Of a DNA stretch of 64,000 bases, positions 23,701 through 36,720 are shown one piece after another. The stretch comes from Lycocorax pyrrhopterus obiensis (Eukaryota; Chordata; Aves; Passeriformes; Paradisaeidae). The notes beneath the pieces are model-generated. The model was not told where the DNA came from. It saw only the letters and a list, made by a program, of their open reading frames with translations, and ran no database searches. Each line of letters begins with the position of its first letter. Within the stretch, counting starts at the first letter, position 1. The translations under genes and the position numbers were made by a program. The stretch is taken from NCBI GenBank assembly GCA_014706295.1, contig JACSVZ010000007.1, forward strand, positions 2,148,543-2,212,542, given 5' to 3'.

Positions 23701-26494
23701 GAAAATAATTTGCACTGGTGACCTCGGTTTGGTTTACCCTGTAACTCCTGTATTAAGCTTTCCTTTTAGACCAGATGTGCCCTCTTAACAGGCAGGGTTC
23801 CCAGTGTTCTGCTTGGGTTGCCTGAAGAATTAGATTTTCCATGAGAACCTGGAGTGCAGGAGCATCCCATATTTTCTTTCCAAAACAGAGCACCGTCCTA
23901 CCCAGCAGGGTTTTATTTGGTTGCCTGTGGTCCAATGCCTGCTTTGTTTTAATGCACTTTGTGTTGAGATCCACTGAGGTGGAGGCAGGCAGCAAAAGGG
24001 GCTCTCTTAGAATGTGTCTCAAGCCATATCTTAAATTGGATTGAGGTGAACATTGTGCTTCCCTCGGAGAATCCTCCCTTGGTCGTGTTTGTGCCAGGAG
24101 CTGATGCTCGCTCAGTGCTCCAGCCTAACGAGGGGAACGGAGCACCTCAGCTTGGCAGAGTGAGGGGGGTTTGACACACTCTCCTCCTGAGCCTTCCCTC
24201 TTCCCCAGGGCAACTCCTCCTGAGCGGGACATGGAGCGTTTGAGGTGTGTGTGCTTAAAATACTCCTGGGGTGGGTTTCCCCGGGAGAACCCGAGAGTGT
24301 TCCATGAGGTTTCGCACGGCAGCGGATCCGGGCTGGGGGCTGGGATGTGTGACAGGCTCTTGGTCACCCGTGGAGCTGCTGCTCTGAGCTGCTACAGCGG
24401 GCAGGGAGAGAAGGGGAGCAGAGCAGGGAGGTGTCTCTCAGGCCCATCTCACACGAGAGGTCCGAGGGTCAGGAGAGATCTGGGATCCCTGTTCTTGTCC
24501 TTGGAGGTTGGGTTGGGTTGGGTTGGGTTGGAGCGGGTCCCCCGTGCTGTTCCCCAGCCCCAGCCCTCCCCTACCCCTGTGCCTGAGCTCTTTTTGCTCT
24601 GCTCAGTGATGTTTGCCACTAGGTTTCCCAGTGTTTGCTGTCCCTCACAGTTGTGATTACTTCTGGGTGATCCTTGTGCTTCTTTCTTTTTTTTTTTTTT
24701 AATTTTTGCCTAACTGTAGTGACAACCCAGATGCTCCAGCTATTTTCCAGGTTAACTTACTGATAATACTTGGAACTGCAATAATGCAAAATCCTCCCTG
24801 TCATCTTTCAACAAGAGAGTTCTTTTTAGTCATTAAATCTGCTAAATGGATGGTTATCTATTTAAAACTGTTGCCAAAGTAATTAACCCTCAAAAGTAAT
24901 TCCCCTGCCAAATCAAATCAGGGTTGTTTTTTTCTGAAATTCTTTTTGAAAGACAGTAATTCCTGCCACTATAGACCAGGGTCTTTGAGAGAATTCTGAA
25001 AGAGATTTTAGAGTTGTGCCAGTTTCCTTCTTTTAGGCTCAGTGGAAGAAGCAAATGAGTCTCTTTTCTCAGGAAAGATATCCCCAGGCAATCACGGCAA
25101 GAGTGACAATAAAGGTGTAGAGTGGGAGAACAGCTCTTGTTGGATAGAGAGCTTGTCCCACCCCCCAGCTCAGCAATACTGATACAATATTTCTTAAAAG
25201 AACAATTAAGTATGGAGTTACAAATACAGATGAGTACGGGATTGGTTTTTTTTTCTTTTTTTCCCCCCCAAAGGTTCATAGCTCAGCTCTGAAGCAAAAA
25301 TAGCAGAGGAGTGGCACATTGCAGAAGAAAATGAAAGGGGCACGATGGCAAGGCAGGAGGTCAGTGGGGCCAGAATACCTGGAGACAGCTGTTGTTGGGC
25401 CCTGTTTAGGTTTTTCTCTTGTTGTGCAGATTAAAATATCATTTTTCAGAGTTGTGGCGCAGTCAGGGATTTTTGAGTATGGAAACTTCCTGCTGTTTGT
25501 TTCTGCTGCGTTCCCAGGAAATACAGCTTAACTCATTGCTTTTGTAAATAGGCAAAGTGATAGCAAATGATCATTCCAAACAGAATAGCTGATGAATTGC
25601 TGATACCTGAGCATTAATATCCTTTTGAAGCCCTCAGGACTAACTGCTCACCTGAAGGACAGTGCTCAGGCACTAATGGAAAGATGTCCTGGGCCTTCAG
25701 GACAATGTCAATGGCCTCAGTAGGCACAAGTTTTTCTTTAGTCCTCAAGTGAGTCCTGGGCTCAGGAATGTAATAAAAATTTTAAGAGAAGAGCTGTGGT
25801 TTTTCGTGTTTAAAAAATCCCAAACCACAAGCCCTTCTGTTTCCCTGGAACACAAATGTGGAGTCCTGCTGGCTAATTGGAGGAATTCTCTCTAAACTTT
25901 TGCCTTTTCTTTAATTAATATTTTTTAAATTATAGCAGCCGAAGTCTAAAACCACGATAGTTTTCAGATCATTTTCAGACTTGGAGGAAAAAAACAAAGT
26001 CTTCTCTGTTGGTTTTTTTTCCTTTTAATTTGCACGTGGGCAGGATGACATTCCCAAGGGAATGTTGTGCTTGTACTGCAGTATGCAGCTCAGCTACTGG
26101 AAGTGTTGTGGCTTTAATCATGTGTGCCTTTGGAAGGACACCAACGCCGGATCACTGCCCTCCAAAAGAGATAAAAAGGGAGGAATAGCACGGGATTGCT
26201 CCCTTACCTCTGGCTGCTCTCTTTGCTCTGGCTTGGCTGGAGAGTTTTCCCTCTCCCTGCCTGTGTGCGGCTGGAGACCACTTAAAGAACGGGCAGCTGC
26301 AGTGTCAGCTTGTGCTGACATTTGCACTCACGAGGAGCCTCGTGCACTGATCTGATGTTGATCCCACTCACAGTGACTACGGCTAAGTAAAATCCTCAGG
26401 TTCAGTTCAGCTTCTCAAACCAGGCCTGAATTCTCTTCCTGGTTTTAATATTGCAAAAGCTTTGAGCCTTGTTGGACCTCAACCGTGGATGTCC
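20763..26494 (+). other. SHANK2: Intron segment without genes
   Basis: A long AT-rich intronic stretch. It contains a (GGTTG)n run at about 24505-24530 and a T-run at 24687-24700. Frames at 22536-22932 and 24171-24656 match no known protein and have no exon-like splice context. No mobile element is recognised here. Confidence 0.6.
24505..24530. repeat. (GGTTG)n pentanucleotide repeat
   Basis: About five tandem copies of a G/T-only pentamer. Confidence 0.9.
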
Positions 26495-26556
26495 TCAAAG
26501 GGTTGGGACTCGGTGGTCTTGAGGGTCCCTTCCAACCCCATCCATTCCGTGATTCC
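26495..26556 (+). mobile_element. CR1-like LINE 3'-end fragment
   Basis: Shows 'gggttgggactcggtggtct', 'gagggtcccttccaacccc' and a terminal 'ccattccgtgattcc', which is the CR1 3' terminal pattern with a few substitutions. Its orientation matches the host gene. Confidence 0.9.
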
Positions 26557-29500
26557 AAATGCTTTAACGAAAAGATTTGGAATTAAGAGAGTTGGTTTGT
26601 TTGTTTTTTTCTGGAATGCAGAGCTTCAGAGTCACTGGGTTCATTGTGGTGCAGGTAACGCGGGTTGGGGCCTCGTTGGAAGCAGCAGAGGTGGCAGCGA
26701 GAAGGTGGCAGCACAGCTCTGGGATGTATGGGCTCTGTGACCTGGGAACAATGTGCTCATCAGGGCAGGTACTCTGCAGGCTCCAGTTTTGTTGTTGTGC
26801 TTGCTTAAATCCACTTATCCACGTCACACGAGGCCTCAGATCACTCCAGAGGCCGGAATCACAAGCTCGGAAGTGGTAAGAGGGGACAGGTCCATGGGTG
26901 GATCTCAAGACCTGTTTAAATGCAACTTGTGGGACAACCAGTGACTCCAGACTGAGAGTGCACCAGGGGAAGACCATTGAAAATGAAGTTCAGGGAAGAT
27001 GGGATGGAGCTCTGGCTCCTCATGGTGATTTCTATAAACCTTGCTAACTCATTTTTAGCTCAAGCAGGTAGACCACAGTCTCCTGAGAGACACTGACTTA
27101 CCTTCAGGCTTCTGAACTCTTTCTCTTTTCTTCCCCCAAGCTGGAATGCTGTGCCATCTATGCAGATGTTTTTCCTTATTCTCTTAAGTAATGGAACAGA
27201 ACAACTGGTTACATCTGTTACTGCTCAATGAAGCTTTTTAGGTCACTTTCAGAGGACAGCAGTGGCTTTCCAGAGTCCTGGATCCATCAGTGTGGCGTTG
27301 ACTCAAACCTAAACAGGGGATTTCACCATTTTGTGTGGCTGTTATTACTGTTCCATGCAAAAGTGTACAAAACTGACACATTATTCTTTGCTATGCTGCC
27401 TGTTCTCCTAATCTTTATGATTATGAATTTACAGTGCACAAGCACACAAAAATAAAGTTAAAGGAATATAAAGGCTGCCTTTTTCTGCATTCAGATATGA
27501 AGAACTTCATTAAGTAGGTGGTTAAGGAAATACAAATTGTAACTTGTTTCCACAGATATTACTGTGAGCTGCCATCTATGCCTGGAATGAGATTTATTTG
27601 TAAAGATCTTGACTTCTGCCAAATGTCTTGTACTGGCCTAAAAACACATTATTTAACTTTGGGATTTAATGTGATTTCCTTTATCCACATCCAGCACATA
27701 ACACAAGGAACAACTCCCCACCTTCGGTGTGAACGCAGTTCTTTCCCTGGGTATTGACTTTGACCTTATCCCGACCTAATGAGAACACCAAAGAGGTAGA
27801 AATGGAAGGTAAAACCCTTAGAAAACTACACATGTACAAGCAGTTTTAACTTGTGATTTCCATAGTTGTTAGCCCCTGGTTTTGACATTATTTTAGGCTG
27901 TCTTTATTTAAGAAATAACAGCCCTTCAAAATATGTCACATTTAAAACACGGGTGACAAAAGAGTTTCTATTTCCAGAAAAAGAAATGTTAGGTTTTTTA
28001 GGTTTCTCTGCACCAAAAAAAATAATCATATAATGTTACATCTTGCATGTCCCAAGCTGTGATTTGGGGGTAGCTCATTTGTTTTCATTGGCTTGTTTGG
28101 CAGGAGAAGGGAAAGTCTTCTGGATTCTATTTTTAACATTAGAATTCTATTGTGATTCTTGCATTTAATTCACTACCTGGTGGGAAGAACATTGAATTTT
28201 TCCCTGCCACTGTAGCATATCAAGCTTTTAAATGCATTTCTTCTGTGCTTTCCTGCCTAGAGAGGTTTGATAAAATGTGGATGGGTTGATAGACAGACAG
28301 ACAGACCAAGGGATTGATTTATTTGGGTGTAAACATAATTTATACAGGTCTGTAGGTACACTCCTATCTACATGCATGCACACATATATATCAGAGAAAG
28401 CAACACATTCTGTAGACAATAGAAATTGCAGGGTTTATATTCTTCTATTGTAGGAAGGCATTTTTGCTTTTTGATTGTGGTCTGACAGCATCCCAGTCTC
28501 CAGGATGTTGAGTTTCCAGGAGAGAATGTACATGTTCCTTGAGACAGCTGGTAGGATCCAATAATGTATGAGGGCTAAAAATCTGAGTCTACTTAACAGC
28601 CTTCCCAGTTTGCTTCCATTCCCATTTCCAGGGTGTAAATCGCATTTTAGCCTTCTAATACTGAGGATAATTTGTGCTCTTGTTACTATTTTACAGTTTA
28701 AAAGGTGATGATTGTGTTCTTCTGCTCTCTAGTTCTACCTGTGCCTAAGCAGAAATGTCATTGAAGGCTTCATTTTTCTCAGGGCTTTCTAGAGATGATG
28801 ATGTGTGGAAGCACAGCCTCAGCTGCATTTCTAAACTAACCATATGTCCATTGAAGACTTGCATATGTTTAGCAAGCTTGGTTGACTTGATCCTTATGCA
28901 AGTCTCAGCAGCAGTTTATAGTAGAGTTTTGAACGTATTAAATGTGGGGAGATGCAGACAGTGGCTAAAATTGTTGATAGTAACTGGCTGGGGATGGAAG
29001 GAGCTGACCCCGTGGACCTGCCTTTCAAGTCTTGCTGGGGATTGGAATGTGCAGCTTGACAGAGTGAGAAGACACTTTGAATATTCCCAGTTTGGAGGAG
29101 TAGGATGGTACCTAGTGGAGGTGGTTCTAGACTGCACATATTTTAGCTATAGCAACGCAGATTTTTGTCTCTTTACTCCCACTTCTAGTGTTTTCTGAAC
29201 ACTCTCTAAATGCCCGTGCAGCAGCAGTGAACCTTGATTAAATGATGGAACATAATGGAAGAAATTAATAGTAATTCACTAGACAAATGCCTGACCTGAA
29301 GCTGAAGTTAACAGCAAATAAATTATTATTGTTTCCAGAGTGTGTTTTCGTTGTAGGTATGGTACACAGTGGAGATCCTGGATGTGGGTATTGACAGGGG
29401 AGACCTTTGATCTGCCTCATCTTTATCAAACAAGCCGAAAGGGAAAGCTGTCTTCAAAGCTGGTAGTGCTAGGGGAGCAAAAGCACTTTTCTAAAAAGCT

Positions 29501-32500
29501 AGACCTTTCCATGGTTATCTGTCACTGACTAAGAGAATTTTGAAGAAGAGGTTGCACTGTAATTTTATTGCTGATGTGCTGCTGTCGGGGAAGGTTTTAC
29601 ATTCTGCTCATGCACAGAGTGTTCTGCATGTGGAGGTTTTAGAATGTTTGTGTTGCCATTCCTTATAAAAAACCCCTTGTTTTCCACATGGAACGTGCAA
29701 AGGCCTTAATTTAGACTACTAAATACAAATGATTGAATACATCTTGAACACGAGAAAATAACCCCGGCAGCATCTACTCTTCCCTCACCTGCACTGCTGG
29801 TGATCATCTTGATACCTGATTTATGTTACCTAGACAATCCAGAGTGATATTTCTTGTAGCCGATCCTGTGCAGGTCAAGGATGTGCTGTAGAGGCTGCAA
29901 AATTACTTCATTTTGGGGAAGATTTATTTTACTCGTGACTTGGAAACCTCTCTTTCGATGGGTGGGAAGACCATCTCTGCTTTGTAAGGAAACAAAACAT
30001 TTCAGCAAGAGCAGAATTTTTAGGATTGGCATGTTCAGGTCCCGTGCATCACCTTACACAGCAGCAACAGGGGATGGCAGGACATTGGTCTGGAGCTGGG
30101 CTTTGGGGAACTGTTCATTTCTTTGCTGTATTGAAGCTGTGGGGGTTTGTTTCTTCGCAGCTTTTGAGCCTCGCATTTTTCTGTAGGGAGAGGAACTGTA
30201 TTGGAACCTTAAACTGGCAGCTTTTACTTTCAGCAGTCAGAGGCAGGTTTCAATTTCACTGCTGGATTTTTTGGGTTGGTTTAACCGTTCCCTGAGGCAG
30301 CTGTGGTCTGTGTTCAGGGGTCTTGTAGTTTCTAACACTTTGCCAAGTGTTTAGAGAAAACAACTTGTCTCTGCGTCCTGGAGTGAGATATTTGCTGCAA
30401 AAAGGGAAGGATGGAGGAAACAGAGGCATCTGGGACAAGTTTCTTCACTGCTGTAGGAAATAAATCAGGATTTTTCTTTCTTTGGGGATAACTATTAAGC
30501 TGAAGGTGGGTTTTGTAGTGATTTTATTGATAAAAACCGGGTAGGCATGGAGCCACAGAGGAACATGCAGACCATCCCTAAAGCAGGTTTCTAATCTAGG
30601 AAAAAGAATCAAACGTTCCCTCATGTGTCAACTACTTCAGATTTCCCAGAGCTGAAGCTGACAATGAAATGCTTACTTCTAATATCCATTTCTTGGAACC
30701 TGACTGCTACCGTGGCAGTAGTTCCACTCAGCTGCCTAATTTCATGTGACTTCTCTGGAATATTATAGCCTTGATTTTGAAGTTAAGAGCTCTATTCCTA
30801 CTATTACCAAGCAGCCTGACTTAAATCATTTCGTAGGAACAGAAAGCTTTTTCTCTAGAACTGAATCTACAAGTCCAAGTACATTAGCATCCTGATAGAA
30901 AAGTGGGAAAAAAATTTAAACAGGTATTTCCAGAATTACTTTTTTTCTAGGAAAGGACCTTAGAGACATTTCCTTGAGTCCTGGAGATGCCATTTAATAT
31001 CAGTCTACATTTTAACAGTCTAATAGTCTACATTTTAACATATTTTCTTGACCTTTCATGAAGAATTTAGTATTATTTTTGTTTCTCACAATTTTTTACC
31101 ATTTTATGGGAAATGGAGAGGTAGGGGACATTAAGGAAATGCACTTCTGTTAATGGATGATGCCACTTCTGCATGTCAGTGGAAAAGCCTGCATGGCTTT
31201 TTGCTTTAATCCAGGGGCTACTGCAGCAGATTAAAAGATAGAAGTTAAGAACTTGTTTTTGGAATAAACAGCATTCCCAAGTGGCTGAGGTTTGGATTGT
31301 TCTTGGGGTCTTGTTAGAACCCCAGATTCTTCTTCCACACATCCAAGACACCTGTAAAACCATCATTGTGCCATTAGATTGAGCTCCAAGCCGTGTTTGC
31401 TGTAGGAACACCAGCACTAATACTTGGGTGAGCCTCACATTTGACTAGAAAACTTCTGCTGCTGGCTTGATGCTGCTGCTCCTGTGCCTGTAGTGATGCT
31501 GAAGGTGTTCCACAGAATAAATTCAGTGTTCTCCTCCTCTGTCCTGCAGCATCCTCGTGCTGTGGCCACAGCAGCCAGACAGGGACAGTTCTGCCCCTCT
31601 CTTGACTCTGCTACCGTGGCCACATTTTCGGCGCTGTTGCCACTTTGCTGACGCGAAGGAGCTTTTGTTTGCTCGGTGGGTTTGAGCTGTTTGCTCAGAG
31701 ATGATGCTCCGGAGCCAGCAGAAAAGCTCCTCTTATCAGCATTTCCTATCTCGCTGCCGAGGGGGCTCTGCTGACGCGGCGCTGGCGCTGTGAACCCTGT
31801 AATGTAATGCACGCAAAATTAAACTGGAAATTAGGGGATAATGGAAGGACTTTTAGGGAAAGTGCAGCTCAGTGGTAAATAAATGGTAGATTCGAGTCTG
31901 CTCCATGCTGCTGTTCTGGTAGGTTTAACAGAGGTTCACGTTTCTATCTCTGTGCAGGAAGTAATGGAGCGTGAACAGGAAAGCCCTCCCTGAACTCAAA
32001 ATGCTTTTTGTGTGGAAAGGATGAGGGCAGGAAAAGCTTAAAATTGTAAGAACCAAGTGGTAAATTTGAAGGTCTCATATGAAGCAGTCTATGTTTTCAT
32101 ACCATGGAGTTTATAAATAAATGATGAAAAGAATTATCGGAAGCTCTGCTCATACCTGGACAATGATCATACCCTGTTGGCTTATATCTGCATTACTAAG
32201 AGTATGTAAAGTTCTTAGATGATTTATTTGCCATCTTGTACTTTCTGGTGTTTTTTCAGAAGGCAAACAGGCAGTAGAGATTCAAAATCTGAGATGCAAA
32301 CAGGGATTTCACAACGAAAGCTCAATTTCCAGCCCCGGTGGATGACAAAAATCCTGATTTATGGTGAATTGAACGCAGCGTGTGTGAGCCGGTTCTTCTC
32401 TGCTTGTGTGACATAATCAGGGGTATTTTGAATACACTTGGGATGGGATCTGTGTGTGTTTCAGATCATGCTACTTTCCACAAAGCCTATTTGCTCGCTA

Positions 32501-35500
32501 TGAAATATTTACACATCATTCTACACAAAGATTTGTTAGTCATACATAATGCAGAGTGTTGAGTCTTCGGCTGTGTTAGCATCTGCCATCTTAGCTAGCA
32601 GTAGGCTTGCTAATTTGAATATTTTAATGAATGAGTCATAACCTTTGTGTAAGAGCACCGAAATTATAATTGTCATGTTATTACATCCACCAATGTATTT
32701 TTAGCAAAAAAGCCCTGATTTCAGAGATCAGTGTGAGGTGTTCAGCATAGTTTCATGTAGGAGCCAGTTTGTAAACTGGTGGAATTCACTTTAATGAATG
32801 TGTAGGACAGATATATTAGATAATAAATACCCTACTACTGTATTTTCTTCAGATATATTAAATGTTCTGCTTTATCATTTGACCTTTGGATGGAGTTGCA
32901 AATTGCTGATGGGGGAGATTTAAAATCCTTCAGATCTAGATCTCAGGTGGAGAGTGGCTTTTTAATCAGAGGACATTTTTCCCTCTGTCACACACAGGAG
33001 TCAAGGAAAATGTTACTTCCAAAAGCAGCAATCATCCTTTTAAGCCTCCTGAGCCTTAGAGGTGCCACCAGAAAATTCGCTGTGCTTGTAAATCGGTACA
33101 GCAAAGCCTTCACTGTGATTAGCATGGAATCAGCTGAAAGGGATTTGTACCATTCTCTGTTTTTTAGGACTGGTGATGTAAGAAAAAGTACTCACCACAG
33201 TCATCATCTTACAGCTGAATGGCAGAAGAACCAACAAGTAGCACCTGGAGGTTAGCAAATATTTTAGGAAGTGCCTTTTATGTTGAACAGTCAGGTTTTA
33301 CTGGCTTGAGCTGCATTATAGGCCATGGCATCCCAAGGATTTTGCCAAAGGATTGTTTGTCTCATTTGTGTTGCACAAATATGGAAGAATCCTGTTTGTC
33401 TGGAAGCATCAGGGGTTGAAGGATGCTTGTTGCTTAATTGGTTTCCTCATATTCTGATGCATAATTATTCCCTCATACCCCAATAGGTTTGGCTGCCCCA
33501 CTTACTTTAATTGTGAAGTACCACAGGCACTGCATAAATAAAAATAAATATCCAAAGGCAGTTTATAAATACGTCCCTACCCTTAGATGTCTGCACAAGA
33601 TTTAGGTGTCTTGGAATTCTCAGGCAAAACGTAGTTAGAAATCCTGCTCTCAGCTGAGCAGTTGGGCTGTTTTATGATAAAATGATTCTGTGAATCAAAA
33701 AATGTTATGTTGTTGCAACACAAACCTGTGCAATATTGAGAAATGCACCTAAGGTTTGTTTTTGTTTCTTTTTTTTTTAATGGACAGGCAAAGTCTAAGC
33801 AATGGCTCTGCTTAGAGCCATAAACATAATTCCTCCTTTGCAAACACGTGTCTAACAGGGACATCAGACTTCAAGAACAATGTGGATCATGGAAAGAAAA
33901 TTTACATTTTGTTTATTTATTTCCTTTTCAAATTGCTTCTTTTACCATGTGGCAGCAGGTTTGATGATAGCAAGGCATGTGTGTTCCGGAGAGCAAGCTT
34001 AATTAGCTTCTGAAATTATGTCCCCTTTGTAGCTACTTTCTTTATTTCTTTTTTTGATGCTGGGAGAAGAAAGATTCTGCCCTTGTTGCCCACCAGAGAA
34101 TGCCAGCAGGAAAAGAGAAGGTTTTCATTTGCAAGTGTTTTTTGTGGAAGATAACTCGTTCAGACTGCAGACATCTGCTACGGAGTAAAAGTGAAGAGGG
34201 GTTCGTGCACTGTGACTGAGTTCCCCCATTTTTGGAAGGAAAGTTTGCAAACCCCCATGGATTTTATGTTTGAGTAGGTTACTGTGTTAGAACAAAAATG
34301 TGTTCAGGGAGTAGGAAAAATATGTGTTTAAGGATCAGGAAAGGACCCTGCTGAGGAGGGTGAGTGGATGGTGGCCTTCACTCCTTCACCGGTTCCTCCC
34401 CTGTTTCCCTGCCTGACTGCTTTGCTTCAGGGGAGGGTGGGTTTGGTTGTTTGCTTTTGTGATGTGGAGCTCATTTCTGCAAGAGCCTGAAAAGGTTCAG
34501 TGCTGAGGAAGTGCCCCAAGTAGGTTCAGAATGTGTGCACTGGATCTTGCTGGCAATTAAATAAAGCCAGGAGTGGGATTGAGACACTCTGCCTGTCTCT
34601 ATAGCTTTGTCTTTTACTTTACATGAAATTTTGGTTCAGGTCCCATTTGTCTCTATCATTCCTTCAAAGAATTGCTTTGCCATTTGAGGGCTTTACCCAT
34701 TTCTGATGAACAAACTCACTAAATTTTTATGTTGGTGAAGTGATTTTTTGTTACAGGACATATTACTATAGGAAATGCACTGCACTTGGGTCTCATCACA
34801 GATATTCATAAATTGAGCCTTGGGTTGAAGACTTTGTGAGAATGATGGTTAATAAATGAGAGGATTATTATCAGCCTAGCAGGTGAATTTGGCTGTGTGT
34901 AGTATCTGACCTGAGGAGTCACAGTTTCCTCCTATGCAGGCTTAGTGTTGTACATCTCATTTTAAGGATGATTTTTCCACCTTCTATATTTACATCCCTT
35001 CATCAGTACGAGTTCCTCTGGACAGAAACAGTTTGTGGCACGCTACCAAACATGTGTGAGGTGTATGGAGTGTGGCATTCCTCCTCCTGTTCCAAGTACA
35101 CGCTTCCTGCAGAATCTGTAATTTAGCAGAGGAAATTGCTGGCCAGTGGGATTATTGCTTCAGATGCTTCCAGGAGTAAAATCGAAGGGTGAGAAAGAAG
35201 GGGCTGAAAATTTAAACTACCTCCCATTTGCTTGGAGATGAGAGGGAGGAAAAAGGGAGAAGTAAACCCTTAAGTTCATATTTTAAGTGATGCCTCCTTG
35301 CCACTCCTACATGGGTTTCTATGGAAACAGAAGCAGAAACTGGGCCATCGGCAGCCAAGAATCCATTTACACTTTAAATTTACTGCTTGAGCAGCCATGC
35401 AGTTTTCTTGTCCAAATTAAATCATAATGGAGTAACACATGCTAAGTAAATTGGGGGGAAGTTGAAAGCACCAAATATTAAATATCTTCCACGGCTATGG

Positions 35501-35831
35501 CAAAAGCCCCTCCACCTTTTTTTCTGAAAGACCCATCAAGTGACAGGTCAGATTATATTTTATAAAGAAGCTGCTTTCTTGTGGCTTTACAAATATGCAT
35601 TGGAAGTATATTAAGCAGGTAATTATGTTCTCTCCTTTAATTAGGGATGTGGTTAGCCCCCTCAGGCAATGTGGCTGTTTCAGTGCTTGGGATGCTGAAA
35701 AGAACCAAGTTGCACTTTCCTTACTGCTCATCCTCTAACAAATTCCGTGGGGAGATTCTCAGGCACTAACACAGCTTGTGGATGTTGGACAATCACAACT
35801 GTTAGTTATTTAGGCCTGATTACAAGATAAG
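26557..35831 (+). other. SHANK2: Intron segment without genes
   Basis: More than 9 kb of AT-rich intron with no recognised mobile element. It contains a short GACA run at 28290-28308 and a 16-bp direct repeat at 31002-31040. The frames at 28755-29198, 31435-31812 and 32890-33255 resemble no known protein. A possible conserved element lies at 32570-32740. Confidence 0.6.
31002..31040. repeat. 16-bp direct repeat
   Basis: Two identical 16-bp copies (AGTCTACATTTTAACA) lie at 31002-31017 and 31025-31040, separated by 7 bp. Confidence 0.95.
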
Positions 35832-35953
35832 GCCAGCTTAGATGGGGTCCTGAGCAACCTGGTCTGGTGGGTGACATCCCTGCCCGGGCTGGGGGTTTGG
35901 GACTTGATGATCTTGAAGGTCTCTTCCAACTGAAATCATTCTGGGACTCTATT
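35832..35953 (+). mobile_element. CR1-like LINE 3'-end fragment
   Basis: Contains 'gatggggtcctgagcaacct', 'ggtctggtgggtgacatccc', 'gggacttgatgatcttgaag' and 'gtctcttccaactgaaatca', ending in an ATTCTGGGACTCTAT tail. Its orientation matches the host gene. Confidence 0.92.
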
Positions 35954-36412
35954 ATAGAAATGCTTCTACTGCTTGGGATAAAACTGTTGTCAGATACTTG
36001 CCACTCTCAGAAACTCTGCTCAAGTTATTAAGCACTTGCTGGAGCTGTTTGAGTTGATGTTTTCTGTCTTAGTTGGTTTTCCTCTTTTTGTTGATTTTTT
36101 TTTTTTAATTGTGGTGAGCTTTGAGTGGAAAAATGATAGTGCTCCTATGCTTTTGAGCAAGAAGTTTTCTTTTGAAAACACATCCAAATTATGTGCTGTG
36201 TTTGGTTCTGCTTGTCAGTTCTCTAACTGCGCTTGTTCCCTCGGCTGACTTTCTGAAACCTGGTGGAAATCCCAGACCTTTTTCTCCAGTGCCAGTGAAG
36301 CTGGTTGGTGAGCACACTTGGAGTGAGGGAGCATGGCTGAACCATGGCCTTACTAACAGCTGTGGAAGAGGCACAGGAGCTGGAGAGAAACAGGGATAAC
36401 CCAGGACCCGCA

Positions 36413-36720
36413 TCCGTATGGGGGGAAGAGTTAAGGAAGGAGAGAGCCTGAACTAGGGGAAGGAACAGGAAGAATGGCTAAAGAGAAATGGGATGCATCA
36501 TGAGGGGTAGAGCAGGTGAAATTCCCAAACAACAAAGAAAAAGGAATGGGGGATGAGCAGAAGGGAAGTGGGACTGAGGATAAACTGGGAAGACTGGGAC
36601 TGGCAGAAGATGGAGGCTAAGCCTGTGCTAAAAAGTCTGAGGAATGGAGAATTGGCAAGGAATATGATTCTAGAATGAGAAAGTGCCTGGGAGAAAGTTT
36701 GGTATGGAGTACCCTCAGAG
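36413..36720 (+). other. Purine-rich tract (imperfect polypurine, about 300 bp)
   Basis: The + strand is strongly enriched in A and G with frequent GGAA, GAGA and AAGG blocks and few pyrimidine runs. No coding or repeat-family signature is seen. Confidence 0.6.

Noticed and set aside
24505..24530. Telomere-like G/T repeat
   Set aside because: The unit is GGTTG, not TTAGGG, and the array is only about five copies.
28755..29198. Plus-strand frame of 147 codons
   Set aside because: No similarity to any protein I know, and no exon-like boundaries.
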